A stretch of DNA of 64,000 bases, taken from contig NZ_LMNA01000026.1 of assembly GCF_001422445.1 (NCBI RefSeq), positions 186,001 through 250,000 of the forward strand. The letters are read 5' to 3'. Numbering within the stretch: position 1 is the stretch's first letter; the number at the start of each line of letters is the position of its first letter. The stretch is from Pseudorhodoferax sp. Leaf274. GTDB taxonomy: Bacteria > Pseudomonadota > Gammaproteobacteria > Burkholderiales > Burkholderiaceae_C. This document shows, piece by piece, positions 27,100 to 34,954 of this stretch. The position numbers and the translations under genes were made by a program. Below the pieces are notes generated by a model. That model did no database searches. It was not told the origin of the DNA and saw only the letters and a program-made list of their open reading frames with translations.

Positions 27100-28041
27100 T
27101 CACACCTTCACGCGCGGATCGACCACGGCATAGAGCATGTCGATCGCGAAGTTGATGAACACGTAGATCGCCGCGATCACCAGCAGCGCGCCCTGGATCA
27201 CCGGGTAGTCGCGCCGCAGCACGGCGTTGACCACGAGGTTGCCCACGCCCGGCAGGCCGAACACGGTCTCGGTCACGACGGCGCCGCCGATCATGAGCGC
27301 GGTGGTCAGGCCGACCACGGTGACGATGGGCACCATGGCGTTGCGCAGCGCATGCTTGAGCACCACGATGCCCTCCGAGAGGCCCTTGGCGCGCGCGGTG
27401 CGCACATAGTCCTCGCCCAGCACGTCGAGCATGGAGGCGCGCGTGAAGCGCGTGATGAGGGCCGAGTTCAGCAGGCCCAGCACCGTGGCCGGCAGCACCA
27501 GCGCGTGCAGGCGCTCGGCCAGCGGTGCACCGGGGTTGCCGTAGCCCGAGGCCGGGAACCAGCCCATCTTCACGGCGAAGAACTGGATCAGCACGATGCC
27601 GAGCCAGAAGCTCGGGACGCTGGCGCCCAGCATGGCCACGCCCGTGAAGACCTGGTCCACCGCCTTGCCGCGGAACACGGCCGAGACGATGCCGCAGGGG
27701 ATGCCGATCAGCGCGGCCAGGCCCACGGCCATCAGCGTCAGCAGCGTGGTGGGCTCGGCGCGCTGGGCCAGCGCCTGCGTGACGGGCTGCTGCAGGAAGA
27801 TGGAATCGCCCAGGTTGCCCTGCAGCACCTCGCGCAGCCAGTAGCCGAACTGCACGGGCAGCGGCTTGTCGAGCCCGTACTGCTGCTGCACGCGCGCGAT
27901 GTCGGCCGCCGTGGCCTGTTCGCCGAGCAGCACGGCCACCGGATCGCCCGACGCCGCGCGCGTGAGCACGAACACCAGCACGGCGACGATGGCCAGCACG
28001 GCCAGCATGCCGGCGGCCTTGGAGAGGATGAACTTGCCCAT
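27100..28041 (-). CDS. Peptide-type ABC transporter permease (DppB-like)
   Basis: 313 residues. The N-terminal helix is followed by the DppB-type periplasmic segment (RVQQQYGLDKPLPVQFGYWL, GNLGDSIF), then five membrane helices with the EAA-like loop DYVRTARAKGLSEGIVVLKHALRNA. ATG 28041 is preferred over longer alternatives because the protein then begins with the membrane anchor (MGKFILSKAAGMLAVLAIVAVL). It pairs with the DppC-like permease downstream; the binding-protein gene is 19 bp upstream. Confidence 0.94.
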   Translation of the reverse strand: MGKFILSKAAGMLAVLAIVAVLVFVLTRAASGDPVAVLLGEQATAADIARVQQQYGLDKPLPVQFGYWLREVLQGNLGDSIFLQQPVTQALAQRAEPTTLLTLMAVGLAALIGIPCGIVSAVFRGKAVDQVFTGVAMLGASVPSFWLGIVLIQFFAVKMGWFPASGYGNPGAPLAERLHALVLPATVLGLLNSALITRFTRASMLDVLGEDYVRTARAKGLSEGIVVLKHALRNAMVPIVTVVGLTTALMIGGAVVTETVFGLPGVGNLVVNAVLRRDYPVIQGALLVIAAIYVFINFAIDMLYAVVDPRVKV

Positions 28042-28060
28042 GGCGTTGCCCCGTCCAGGC

Positions 28061-29614
28061 TCACTTGATCCTGGCGTTCCAGAAGAATGGCCAGGTCGCC
28101 GGCACATAGCCGTCCAGCGCCGGGCTCTTGGCCGACAGGCCGCTGAACTTGCCGACGTTGATGTAGGGCACCTCGTCGTAGACGATCTGCTGCACCTTGC
28201 CCCACAGCGCGCCGCGCTTGGCCGGGTCGGTCTCGGCGTTGAAGGCCGCGAGGGCGGACTGCTTGGCCGGCGTGTCCCACCAGCCGGGTGCGCCGTCGCC
28301 CAGTTGCGGCGGCGACAGCATCGGTTCGGGGAACTGGCCCGAGTGGGTGACGTACAGGTCCCAGAGCTTGGAATCGTTGCGGCGCTGCACCAGCGTGGCC
28401 CAGTCGACCACGTTGAGTTCGGCCTTGAAGCCGGCGCGCTTGAGCTGCTCGGCCATCAGCAGCGCCATGTTGTAGTGGAAGTCGTACTGGCGGCTGGTCA
28501 GCACGCGGATCGGCTCGCCCTTGTAGCCGGCCTTGGCCGCGAGGTCCTTGGCCTTGGCAGCGTTGCGCTGGTTGTACTGGTCGGTGCCGGCCGCGGAATA
28601 GAACGGCGAGCCCTTGGGGAAATGGTTGCCTTCCACGGTGAAGAACCGCGTGTCGCCGAAGCCGGCGGCCAGCATCTCGCCTTCGCCCAGCGCGGTCTGC
28701 AGCGCCTGGCGCAGGGGCTGGTTGGCCAGCACGCCTTCCTTGGTGTTGAGCACCAGGTAGGGGAAGCCGAAGGACGGCGTCAGCACGGGCACGGTCTTGC
28801 CGGCGGCCTTCTCCAGGCGGCTCAGCGCCTCGGTGGGCAGCAGGTCGGCGAAGTCGTACTGGCCGGCCAGCGCGCCTTCCACCCGCGTGTTGGCATTGGG
28901 CACGGGCACGAAGCGCAGTTCGGCGATCAGCGCCTCGCGCTTGCCGCCGTAGCCGCTGGCGGGCTCCTTGCGCGCGGCGTATTTGTCGAAGCGCTCCAGC
29001 AGCAGGTACTGGTCGGGCCGGCGCTCCTTGAACTTGTAGGGGCCGGTGCCCACGAAGTCCTTGAGCGGCGTGGCGATCGACTCCTTGGCCATGATGGCCG
29101 CCATGCCGCTGGGCAGCGCCAGCTGGGCCAGCAGCGGCGCATAGGGCGACTTGAGCGCGATCTCCACCGTCAGCGGGCCCTTGGCCTGGACGTGCTCGAG
29201 CTGCTTGCCCACGGCCTTGCCGCGCGGCGCCTGCTCGATCCAGCGCTGCAGGCTGGCCACCACGTCGTCGGCCGTCAACGTGCGGCCGCTGTGCAGCTGC
29301 ACGTCCTTGCGCAGCGCGATGGTGTAGACCTTGCCGTCGGCGGAGATCTTCGGCATGCCCTCGGCCAGCATGGGCACCACGTTCCACTTGGCGTCGAAGG
29401 TGTAGAGCGTCTCGTAGACGTGCTGCATGATGGTGCCGACCAGGTCGGCCGTGCTGGCCATCGGATCCAGCGTCTGCGGCTCGGCCACCATGGCCAGCGT
29501 TGCATGCGTGCGCGGCGTTTGGGCCAGCGCCTGCTGGGCGGCCGGCAGCAGCAGCGCCAGGGCCGCGGCGGCATGCACCAAGTGGCGGCGGCGGAACGTG
29601 GGGGTCGTGCTCAT
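28061..29614 (-). CDS. Peptide-type ABC transporter substrate-binding protein (SBP family 5)
   Basis: 517 residues with a cleavable signal (~1-31, ending ALAQ) and the cluster-C binding-protein fold: EPQTLDPMASTADLVGTIMQHVYETL near the start, DGKVYTIALRKDVQLHSGRTLTADDVVASL and TGPYKFKE. These proteins deliver peptides, opines, or acyl amino acids to Dpp/Opp-type permeases. First gene of the minus-strand transporter operon. Its upstream region, shared with divergent ridA, holds two GAAA-N5-TTTC palindromes that could be RpiR operators. Confidence 0.93.
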   Translation of the reverse strand: MSTTPTFRRRHLVHAAAALALLLPAAQQALAQTPRTHATLAMVAEPQTLDPMASTADLVGTIMQHVYETLYTFDAKWNVVPMLAEGMPKISADGKVYTIALRKDVQLHSGRTLTADDVVASLQRWIEQAPRGKAVGKQLEHVQAKGPLTVEIALKSPYAPLLAQLALPSGMAAIMAKESIATPLKDFVGTGPYKFKERRPDQYLLLERFDKYAARKEPASGYGGKREALIAELRFVPVPNANTRVEGALAGQYDFADLLPTEALSRLEKAAGKTVPVLTPSFGFPYLVLNTKEGVLANQPLRQALQTALGEGEMLAAGFGDTRFFTVEGNHFPKGSPFYSAAGTDQYNQRNAAKAKDLAAKAGYKGEPIRVLTSRQYDFHYNMALLMAEQLKRAGFKAELNVVDWATLVQRRNDSKLWDLYVTHSGQFPEPMLSPPQLGDGAPGWWDTPAKQSALAAFNAETDPAKRGALWGKVQQIVYDEVPYINVGKFSGLSAKSPALDGYVPATWPFFWNARIK

Positions 29615-29650
29615 CGAGGCTCTCCTGTGGGTCCGGATGCACCGGAATTG

Positions 29651-29665
29651 TGAAAGTAAATTTCA
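29651..29665. promoter_or_regulatory. Candidate RpiR operator 1 (TGAAA-N5-TTTCA)
   Basis: TGAAAGTAAATTTCA, perfect 5-bp arms around a five-base AT-rich centre, 36 bp upstream of the binding-protein start at 29614. Palindromes of this kind are seen for some SIS-type regulators; assignment to the RpiR gene at 21783 is inference. Confidence 0.5.
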
Positions 29666-29734
29666 ACCAAACGAACTTTGCGAGAGGAATGCAAGTTTTG
29701 CACCAGGGTTTTCCCGGTGTTCTCATCGTTTATA

Positions 29735-29749
29735 TGAAATAAACTTTCT
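29735..29749. promoter_or_regulatory. Candidate RpiR operator 2 (TGAAA-N5-TTTCT)
   Basis: TGAAATAAACTTTCT shares the GAAA-N5-TTTC core with the site at 29651-29665 and lies 25 bp before the ridA start at 29775, between its promoter region and the AAGGAG ribosome site. A third palindrome, TGCAA-GTT-TTGCA (29690-29702), sits between the two. Confidence 0.45.
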
Positions 29750-29774
29750 CATTCTTTCCAAGGAGCCCGTTTCC

Positions 29775-30164
29775 ATGCCACTCGAATACCTGGGCAACCC
29801 GCCCGCCGCATCCGACCGCCAGGCGCGCCCGTTCTCACCCGCCGTGCGGGCCGGCGACTTCATCTATGTGTCGGGCCAGGTGCCGGGCAATGCGCAGGGC
29901 GAGATCGTCGTCGGCGGCATCGAGGTGCAGACGCGCCAGGTCATGGAGAACCTGAAGGCCGCGCTGGCACTGGCAGGCGCCACGCTGGACGATGTCTGCA
30001 AGAGCAACTGCTGGCTGCACGACGCGCGCGACTTCGGGGCGTTCAACCGCATCTACCTGGAGTACTTCCCGAACGGCAAGCCGGCGCGCTCGACGACCGA
30101 GGCCCGGCTGATGGTCGACGCGAAGGTCGAGATCGACGTCATCGCCTACAAGCCGAAGGCTTGA
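29775..30164 (+). CDS. RidA family reactive intermediate deaminase
   Basis: 129 residues, standard Rid length. RidA-type proteins hydrolyse enamine/imine products of PLP enzymes such as 2-aminoacrylate, protecting other PLP enzymes. The active-site arginine is present at R105 (GKPARSTTEARL), as are the conserved YVSGQVPGN and LDDVCKSNCWLHDARDF blocks. ATG 29775 follows an AAGGAG site. It is divergent from the peptide transporter. The D-threonine-aldolase/dehydratase-like enzyme of the same cluster could produce its substrate. Some Rid subfamilies lack activity, but R105 argues for an active form. Confidence 0.93.
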   Translation: MPLEYLGNPPAASDRQARPFSPAVRAGDFIYVSGQVPGNAQGEIVVGGIEVQTRQVMENLKAALALAGATLDDVCKSNCWLHDARDFGAFNRIYLEYFPNGKPARSTTEARLMVDAKVEIDVIAYKPKA

Positions 30165-30180
30165 GGCCGGCCGCGGCGCC

Positions 30181-31200
30181 TCAGCTGTCCTCCAGCGCCG
30201 CCCCCAGGAAGAAGCGGACGATCTCCGCGCTGGCGTCCAGCCCGGCATGCTCGGTGAACGAGCCCTCCGTGCTGCCACCGAACCAGGCGTGCGAGCCGCC
30301 ATGGACGGTGCACTCGCGCACCATCACGCGCCCGCCAGCGTCCACGAAGTTCCGCGTTCCTTGCGGCGAAGGCCGGCCTGCGGCGCCCGTACGCCTGCTC
30401 AGCAGCACTGGCGCCTTGGCCCGCTTGAACGCCGCGATGGCGTCCTGCGTGATCGCGCGGCCGTTGGCCCATTCGACGGTGCGGTCGGCATCCCCGTGCA
30501 GGACCAGGGTGCGCACCGGCCGCGCCGCGCGCCTGGAGGCCGACCGCGCCTTGGGCGGCGGCATCTGCCCCTGCATCGCGGCGAAGGCGCTCGCCACATC
30601 GTGTGCCGACCCGAGCGGCACACCGGAATGGGCCGCAACGGCGGCGAAGAGCTCCGGATGCGTCTGCCCCAGGATGACCGCCATCGACGCACCCGCGGAC
30701 AGGCCGGCGACGAAGACACGCGCCGGATCGACGCGGTGCTGCGCGCCGATGGCACCCACGATGCCGGCGATGAGCGACGGCTCCTGGCCGGCGCGCGTCT
30801 GCTCCTGCGTCTCGAACCAGTTCCAGCAGTTGGCACCGTTCGACCGGGCCTTCTGCGCCGGGTAGGCCACCAGGAAGCCATGCCGCTGCGCCAGCTGGTT
30901 CATCCGCGTCCCGGCGGCGAAGTCGTCCGGGTCCTGGCGGCAGCCGTGCAGCATCACGACGAGCGGCATGGGCGCGTCGTGGACGCCGCTGGGCACGTAG
31001 AGCTTGTAGTCCCGCGAGCCCAGCGCGTTGGTGAAGGTGGACGGCAGGAAGGTCCCAGCGGCCACGGCATGCGGCGCGCCCACCGGCTGCGCGGTCGAAA
31101 CCGGCACCGGCACGGGCGACCTCGGCGCCGGCGGCAGCCAGAACGCGTACGCATCTTCAACGGCCTGGAACACGAACCCAGGAAAATCGTTCGGGGTCAT
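30181..31200 (-). CDS. PHB-depolymerase family esterase (LpqC-like)
   Basis: 339 residues of the alpha/beta-hydrolase esterase-PHB family. Oxyanion block MLHGCRQDPDDFA at ~82-95; nucleophile in GLSAGASM at ~167-174 (Ser ~169); acid Asp in LVLHGDADRTVEW at ~240; catalytic His in HGGSHAWFG at ~305. No clear signal peptide: the first 60 residues are a Pro/Val-rich linker typical of intracellular members. Substrates in this family range from short polyhydroxybutyrate oligomers to feruloyl esters. The palindrome at 31215-31229, close to the PhaR-binding pattern, hints at polyhydroxyalkanoate metabolism. Confidence 0.88.
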   Translation of the reverse strand: MTPNDFPGFVFQAVEDAYAFWLPPAPRSPVPVPVSTAQPVGAPHAVAAGTFLPSTFTNALGSRDYKLYVPSGVHDAPMPLVVMLHGCRQDPDDFAAGTRMNQLAQRHGFLVAYPAQKARSNGANCWNWFETQEQTRAGQEPSLIAGIVGAIGAQHRVDPARVFVAGLSAGASMAVILGQTHPELFAAVAAHSGVPLGSAHDVASAFAAMQGQMPPPKARSASRRAARPVRTLVLHGDADRTVEWANGRAITQDAIAAFKRAKAPVLLSRRTGAAGRPSPQGTRNFVDAGGRVMVRECTVHGGSHAWFGGSTEGSFTEHAGLDASAEIVRFFLGAALEDS

Positions 31201-31214
31201 CCGAGCCTCTGTTT

Positions 31215-31229
31215 TGCTGCAATGCAGCA
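31215..31229. promoter_or_regulatory. PhaR-like palindrome upstream of the esterase
   Basis: TGCTGCA-A-TGCAGCA, a perfect 7-1-7 palindrome 14 bp upstream of the esterase start (31200). It contains CTGC-N3-GCAG, the pattern reported for the polyhydroxyalkanoate regulator PhaR in Paracoccus-type bacteria. No phaR gene is in the window, so the link is inference. The remaining DNA to 31411 shows no gene. Confidence 0.5.
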
Positions 31230-31411
31230 TTCTTGAAGGCGTCGGCAGGCGGGCAACCGGGTCCCAGATGCCCTTGGCACGTGGGACAGGACGCCGAGCG
31301 GCCGCCACACGGCCGGGCCGGGCCCACGCGCACGGCACGGCGCGCCATGGGCCTACACGCGGCCCGCCCTGCCCGGCCGCATGCTGGCCGCTCCACCACT
31401 TGGGAGCCAAC

Positions 31412-31639
31412 ATGCACAACGAAGACGTCAACCTCGCCCCGAACGCCACTGGCCCCGACCAGATCGACACGGGCTCCGACGAAGCCGTCCGCATCTGGGC
31501 GGAACGGCTGGCGGTCAGCCCCGACCAGATCAAGGCCGCCGTGGCCGAGGTGGGCGACCGCGCATCCGATGTGGAGTTGCACCTGAAGGGCAGCCGCAGC
31601 ACCACCACCGACGACCGCATCGAAGCCGCGGGGATCTGA
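31412..31639 (+). CDS. DUF3606 domain protein
   Basis: 75 residues, the normal size for DUF3606 proteins, which are small, acidic, stress-associated proteins of unknown function. The family pattern is clear: a dipeptide-rich N-terminus, then EAVRIWAERLAVSPDQIKAAVAEVGD and a C-terminal DVELHLKG. A GGGAGC site lies seven bases before the ATG. One base separates it from the next small gene, so they are probably co-translated. No experimental role known to me. Confidence 0.85.
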   Translation: MHNEDVNLAPNATGPDQIDTGSDEAVRIWAERLAVSPDQIKAAVAEVGDRASDVELHLKGSRSTTTDDRIEAAGI

Positions 31640-31640
31640 C

Positions 31641-31868
31641 ATGGACACGGACCGACCGACGGAGCCGACAGCCAACCAGGCCCGCGGGGGCGCTGAGCCT
31701 GCCGCCAAGGCGGAAGCACAAGGTGCCGCAACGAAGGCTGCGAAGCCGACGGCGGAACGTGGGGCGCCGGCCGCCGAACACGGCCAGTACGGCATGGTGC
31801 GCCAGGGCAGCAAGGAAGCGGCCGGCTTGACGGAAGAACAGATCCGCGGCATCGCGCCCAAGCCGTAG
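31641..31868 (+). CDS. Small low-complexity hypothetical protein
   Basis: 75 residues, Ala/Glu/Lys/Thr-rich and probably disordered for the first ~48, ending in a more ordered HGQYGMVRQGSKEAAGLTEEQIRGIAPKP-like tail (given here in part: GSKEAAGLTEEQIRG). Starts one base after the DUF3606 stop and ends four bases before the convergent MocR gene. Not recognised. Coupling to the DUF3606 gene suggests a stress-related small-protein pair. Confidence 0.6.
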   Translation: MDTDRPTEPTANQARGGAEPAAKAEAQGAATKAAKPTAERGAPAAEHGQYGMVRQGSKEAAGLTEEQIRGIAPKP

Positions 31869-31871
31869 CCG

Positions 31872-33284
31872 TCACATCGCAGCGCGCACTCGCTCGAACA
31901 CCTTCCAGACCGTTTGCGCCTGCGTCGTGGCGAAGTTGATGCGCATCAGCGTGCCGGGCTTGCGGCCGGCATGGAACAGCGCACCCGGGGCCAGCAGGTA
32001 GCCCTCGTCCATCATGCGCATGGCCAGGGCCTCGGTGTCCACGCCGGTGTCGACCCAGCCGAACAGGCCGGCTGGCTCGCTCACAAATTGGCAACCGGCC
32101 GCGCGCGCCAGCTTGACGCTGCGCGCGCGCGCCTGGTCGAGCCGTGTGCGCACGCGCTGCGCATGGCGGCGCAGCTGGCCCTGCTCGATGCACCAGGCCA
32201 GGGCCTGCTCCAGCAGCGCCGGCGTGGTCAGCGTGGCCAGCAGCTTGGTGTCGCGCAGGCGTTCGACCAGGTCGGTCGGCGCGGCCAGATAGCCCACGCG
32301 CCAGCCCGGCGCGAGGATCTTGGCGAAGCCGCTCACATAGATCGTTCGCTGCAGTCCGTCCAGCGCGCTGAGCCGCGTGGCGTGGTCGGGCGCCAGGTGG
32401 CTGTAGGTGTCGTCCTCGACGATGTGGAAGCCGTGCGCATTGGCCAGCGTCAACACGCGGTGCGCGCTGCCTGGTGCCAGGCAATAGCCCGTGGGGTTGT
32501 GCAGCACGCTCACGCTCACGAACAGCTTGGGCGCATGCGTTTCGCAGTAGCGCGCCATGACCTCCAGGTCGGGCCCATCGGCACGGCGCGGCACCGGCAG
32601 GATCACCGCGCCCAGCGCCTGCAGCCGCGCGAACTCGATGGCCCAGCCGGGCTCTTCCACCATCACGTGGTCGCCGGCGCGCAGCAGCGTGCGGCTCACG
32701 ATGTCCAGCGCGTGTGTGGCGCCCACAGTGGTGACGATCTGCTCGGGCGCGGCCGGCACGTTGATGCCGGCCAGCTTGTGCGACAGCGCAAGCCGCAGGC
32801 CGGGGTCGCCGGCCGGGTCGCCGTACTGCAGCGACAAGGCCTTGAGACCCTGCCCGGCCGTGACACGGCGCACGGCGGTGGCCACGATGTCGCCAGCCAG
32901 CCAATCGACCGGGAAGACGCCGATGCCGGGCTGCGGCAGCTGGCTGCCGTCCTGGAACATGCCGCGCATGAGGGCGGCCGCGTCGACCTGGCGGCGCCAT
33001 GCCGGGGAGGCCGCCAGCGACGGGCTCGCCACCGCGCTGGCCGGTGCCGCCGCACGTTGCTCGCGCACGAAGAAACCTCGGTTGCGCCGCGCCTCCACCA
33101 GCCCCTGGGCCAGCAGCCGGTCGTAGGCGGCCACCACCGTGGCCGGGCTCACGCCATGCTGTTCGGCACACTGGCGCACGGAGGGCAACCGCGTGCCGGC
33201 GGCCAGCAGCCGGTCGCCGATGCGCTCGGCGAAGTGCGCAGCCAGCTGCTCGGTCAGCGATTGCGAGGCGGCGCGCATGAGCAT
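31872..33284 (-). CDS. MocR-type GntR/aminotransferase-fold regulator
   Basis: 470 residues: a GntR winged helix (~8-75; LPSVRQCAEQHGVSPATVVAAYDRLLAQGLVEARRNRGFFV in short form) fused to a fold-I aminotransferase domain (~105-470). The PLP lysine is near 320 in YVSGFAKILAPGWRVGYL, and NPTGYCLAPG and HIVEDDTYSHL are present. MocR regulators bind PLP and sense amines or amino acids. It is divergent from a LysE-led operon and very likely controls it. The 9-bp inverted repeat between the genes is a candidate site. Confidence 0.93.
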   Translation of the reverse strand: MLMRAASQSLTEQLAAHFAERIGDRLLAAGTRLPSVRQCAEQHGVSPATVVAAYDRLLAQGLVEARRNRGFFVREQRAAAPASAVASPSLAASPAWRRQVDAAALMRGMFQDGSQLPQPGIGVFPVDWLAGDIVATAVRRVTAGQGLKALSLQYGDPAGDPGLRLALSHKLAGINVPAAPEQIVTTVGATHALDIVSRTLLRAGDHVMVEEPGWAIEFARLQALGAVILPVPRRADGPDLEVMARYCETHAPKLFVSVSVLHNPTGYCLAPGSAHRVLTLANAHGFHIVEDDTYSHLAPDHATRLSALDGLQRTIYVSGFAKILAPGWRVGYLAAPTDLVERLRDTKLLATLTTPALLEQALAWCIEQGQLRRHAQRVRTRLDQARARSVKLARAAGCQFVSEPAGLFGWVDTGVDTEALAMRMMDEGYLLAPGALFHAGRKPGTLMRINFATTQAQTVWKVFERVRAAM

Positions 33285-33321
33285 GGGCGTGTCCTGTCAG
33301 GAGATGTATCGGTTTGGCGGG

Positions 33322-33358
33322 CAATACAGTAGCGCTACAGACGGCATAAACTGTATTG
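33322..33358. promoter_or_regulatory. Candidate MocR operator: CAATACAGT / ACTGTATTG
   Basis: Perfect 9-bp inverted repeat, arms 33322-33330 and 33350-33358, 19-bp spacer, in the 111-bp region between the MocR gene and lysE. A further CTGTAT half-site lies at 33386-33391. Spacing of repeated ATACAG/CTGTAT half-sites around a promoter is typical of MocR regulation, but assignment is inference. Confidence 0.55.
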
Positions 33359-33383
33359 GTAGTGTGTTGGTCGCGACTATAGA
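33356..33383 (+). promoter_or_regulatory. Putative lysE operon promoter
   Basis: TTGGTA (33356-33361), 16-bp spacer, TATAGA (33378-33383). The -35 overlaps the right arm of the CAATACAGT palindrome. The start codon at 33396 is only ~6 bases past the expected transcription start and has no ribosome site, so the mRNA may be leaderless. Confidence 0.45.
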
Positions 33384-33395
33384 GTCTGTATCCCC

Positions 33396-34001
33396 ATGAA
33401 CGCAAGCGAACTGAGTGCCCTGCTGCTGCTGGCCACGGCGATGAGTTTCTCGCCGGGGCCGAACACCACGCTGGCGTCGGCACTGGCGGCCAACCACGGC
33501 CTGCGCCATGCCATGCCCTTCATCTGCGCGGTGCCGGCCGGCTGGGGCCTGGTGCTGCTGCTGTGCACGGCCGGCCTGGGTGCCCTGGTGCTCGCCCAGC
33601 CGGCGCTGGCGCTGGCCATCAAGCTGCTCGGCGTGGCCTACCTGCTGTGGTTGGCCTTCAAGCTGGCGCGCAGCGCCAAGATGGGCGAGGCCGATGCGCG
33701 CCGGCTCGACGTCGGCTTCGTGCAGGGCATCGCACTGCAGTTCGTGAACATCAAGGCCTGGATGCTGGCCCTGGCCATCGTCGCCGGTTGGATCGCGGGC
33801 CGCGACGACCTGCTGCTGCGCCTGGCCCAGGTGCTGCCGCTGATGCTGTGCTTCGCCTTCTTCAGCAACCTGACCTACGCGCTGATGGGCGCGCTGCTGC
33901 GGCAGTGGCTGGCGCAGGGCCAGCGGCTGCTGTGGTTCAACCGGGCGATGGCGGCGGTGCTGGTGCTGACGGCCGTGTGGATGTTGCAGGCCAAGACATG
34001 A
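33396..34001 (+). CDS. LysE family amino-acid exporter (first copy)
   Basis: 201 residues, six membrane segments, with the LysE/RhtB hallmark MSFSPGPNTTLASALAANHGLRHA near the start and FVNIKAWMLALAI in the second half. LysE/RhtB proteins export amino acids such as lysine, homoserine or threonine. First gene of the MocR-linked operon; its stop overlaps the EamA start as ATGA. A second LysE gene closes the operon at 38715. Confidence 0.92.
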   Translation: MNASELSALLLLATAMSFSPGPNTTLASALAANHGLRHAMPFICAVPAGWGLVLLLCTAGLGALVLAQPALALAIKLLGVAYLLWLAFKLARSAKMGEADARRLDVGFVQGIALQFVNIKAWMLALAIVAGWIAGRDDLLLRLAQVLPLMLCFAFFSNLTYALMGALLRQWLAQGQRLLWFNRAMAAVLVLTAVWMLQAKT

Positions 34002-34954
34002 CAACGCGCGACGAAAACCTGGGCCTGTGGCTGGGCGTGGTCGGCGTGGCGCTGTTCGCGGTCACGCTGCCCATGACGCGGCTGGCCACGGGCACGGCCG
34101 CCGCGCCGCAACTGTCGCCCTGGTTCGTCACGCTGGGGCGGGCCGCGCTGGCCGGCGGTCTGTCGGTGCTGTTCCTGCTCGCCACGCGCTCGCCGCTGCC
34201 GGCGCGCCGGCACCTGTGGCCGCTGGCCATGGCCGTGCTCGGCAACGTCATCGGCTACCCGCTGCTGCTGGCCTATGCGCTGCGCGTGGTCACGGCCAGC
34301 CACGCGGCCGTCATCACGGCGCTGCTGCCGCTGGCCACGGCGGCCGTCGCGGCGGCGGTGATGCGCCAGCGCGCTGCGCTGGGCTTCTGGCTCTGCGCGG
34401 CGGCCGGCAGCGTGCTGGTGGTGCTGTTCTCGGTGCTGCGCGCGCAGCAGCACGGCGGCGCGTCCGGGGCTGGTTGGGGCTTCGAGTGGGCCGACCTGCT
34501 GCTGGTCGGCGCCGTGGTCGCGGCCTCGCTGGGCTATGTGTACGGCGCCAAGGTCACGCCCGAGCTCGGTGCCGAGCGCGTGATCTGCTGGGTCTGCGTG
34601 CTGGCGCTGCCGCTCACGCTGCCGTCCATGCTGTGGCTGTGGCCCGCCACGCCCGTGGCACCCAGCGCCTGGGCCGGTTTCGTCTACGTGGGCGTGTTCT
34701 CGATGTGGATCGGCTTTTTCGCCTGGTACCGCGGCCTGGCCCTGGGCGGCGCGCTGCGCGTGAGCCAGACGCAGCTGCTGCAACCCTTCCTGTCCATCCT
34801 GGCAGCGGTCCCGCTGCTGGGCGAGACACTGGACACGGTGACCCTGGGATTCGCCGCCGCCGTGGTCGCCACGGTCGTCCTGGGCAAGAATCTCGCCATA
34901 CCGCATTCCGCCTCTTCCGAACCCACAACCAAGACCGCCTCAAGGAGCACATGA
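33998..34954 (+). CDS. EamA/DMT family transporter
   Basis: 318 residues with ten membrane segments in two EamA repeats (SPWFVTLGRAALAGGLSVLF, FSMWIGFFAWYRGLALGG, SQTQLLQPFLSILAAVPLLGE). EamA proteins export metabolites, often amino acids such as cysteine or threonine. Overlaps the preceding lysE and following aminotransferase genes by ATGA, so expression is tightly coupled. The substrate is unknown. Confidence 0.92.
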   Translation: MTTRDENLGLWLGVVGVALFAVTLPMTRLATGTAAAPQLSPWFVTLGRAALAGGLSVLFLLATRSPLPARRHLWPLAMAVLGNVIGYPLLLAYALRVVTASHAAVITALLPLATAAVAAAVMRQRAALGFWLCAAAGSVLVVLFSVLRAQQHGGASGAGWGFEWADLLLVGAVVAASLGYVYGAKVTPELGAERVICWVCVLALPLTLPSMLWLWPATPVAPSAWAGFVYVGVFSMWIGFFAWYRGLALGGALRVSQTQLLQPFLSILAAVPLLGETLDTVTLGFAAAVVATVVLGKNLAIPHSASSEPTTKTASRST

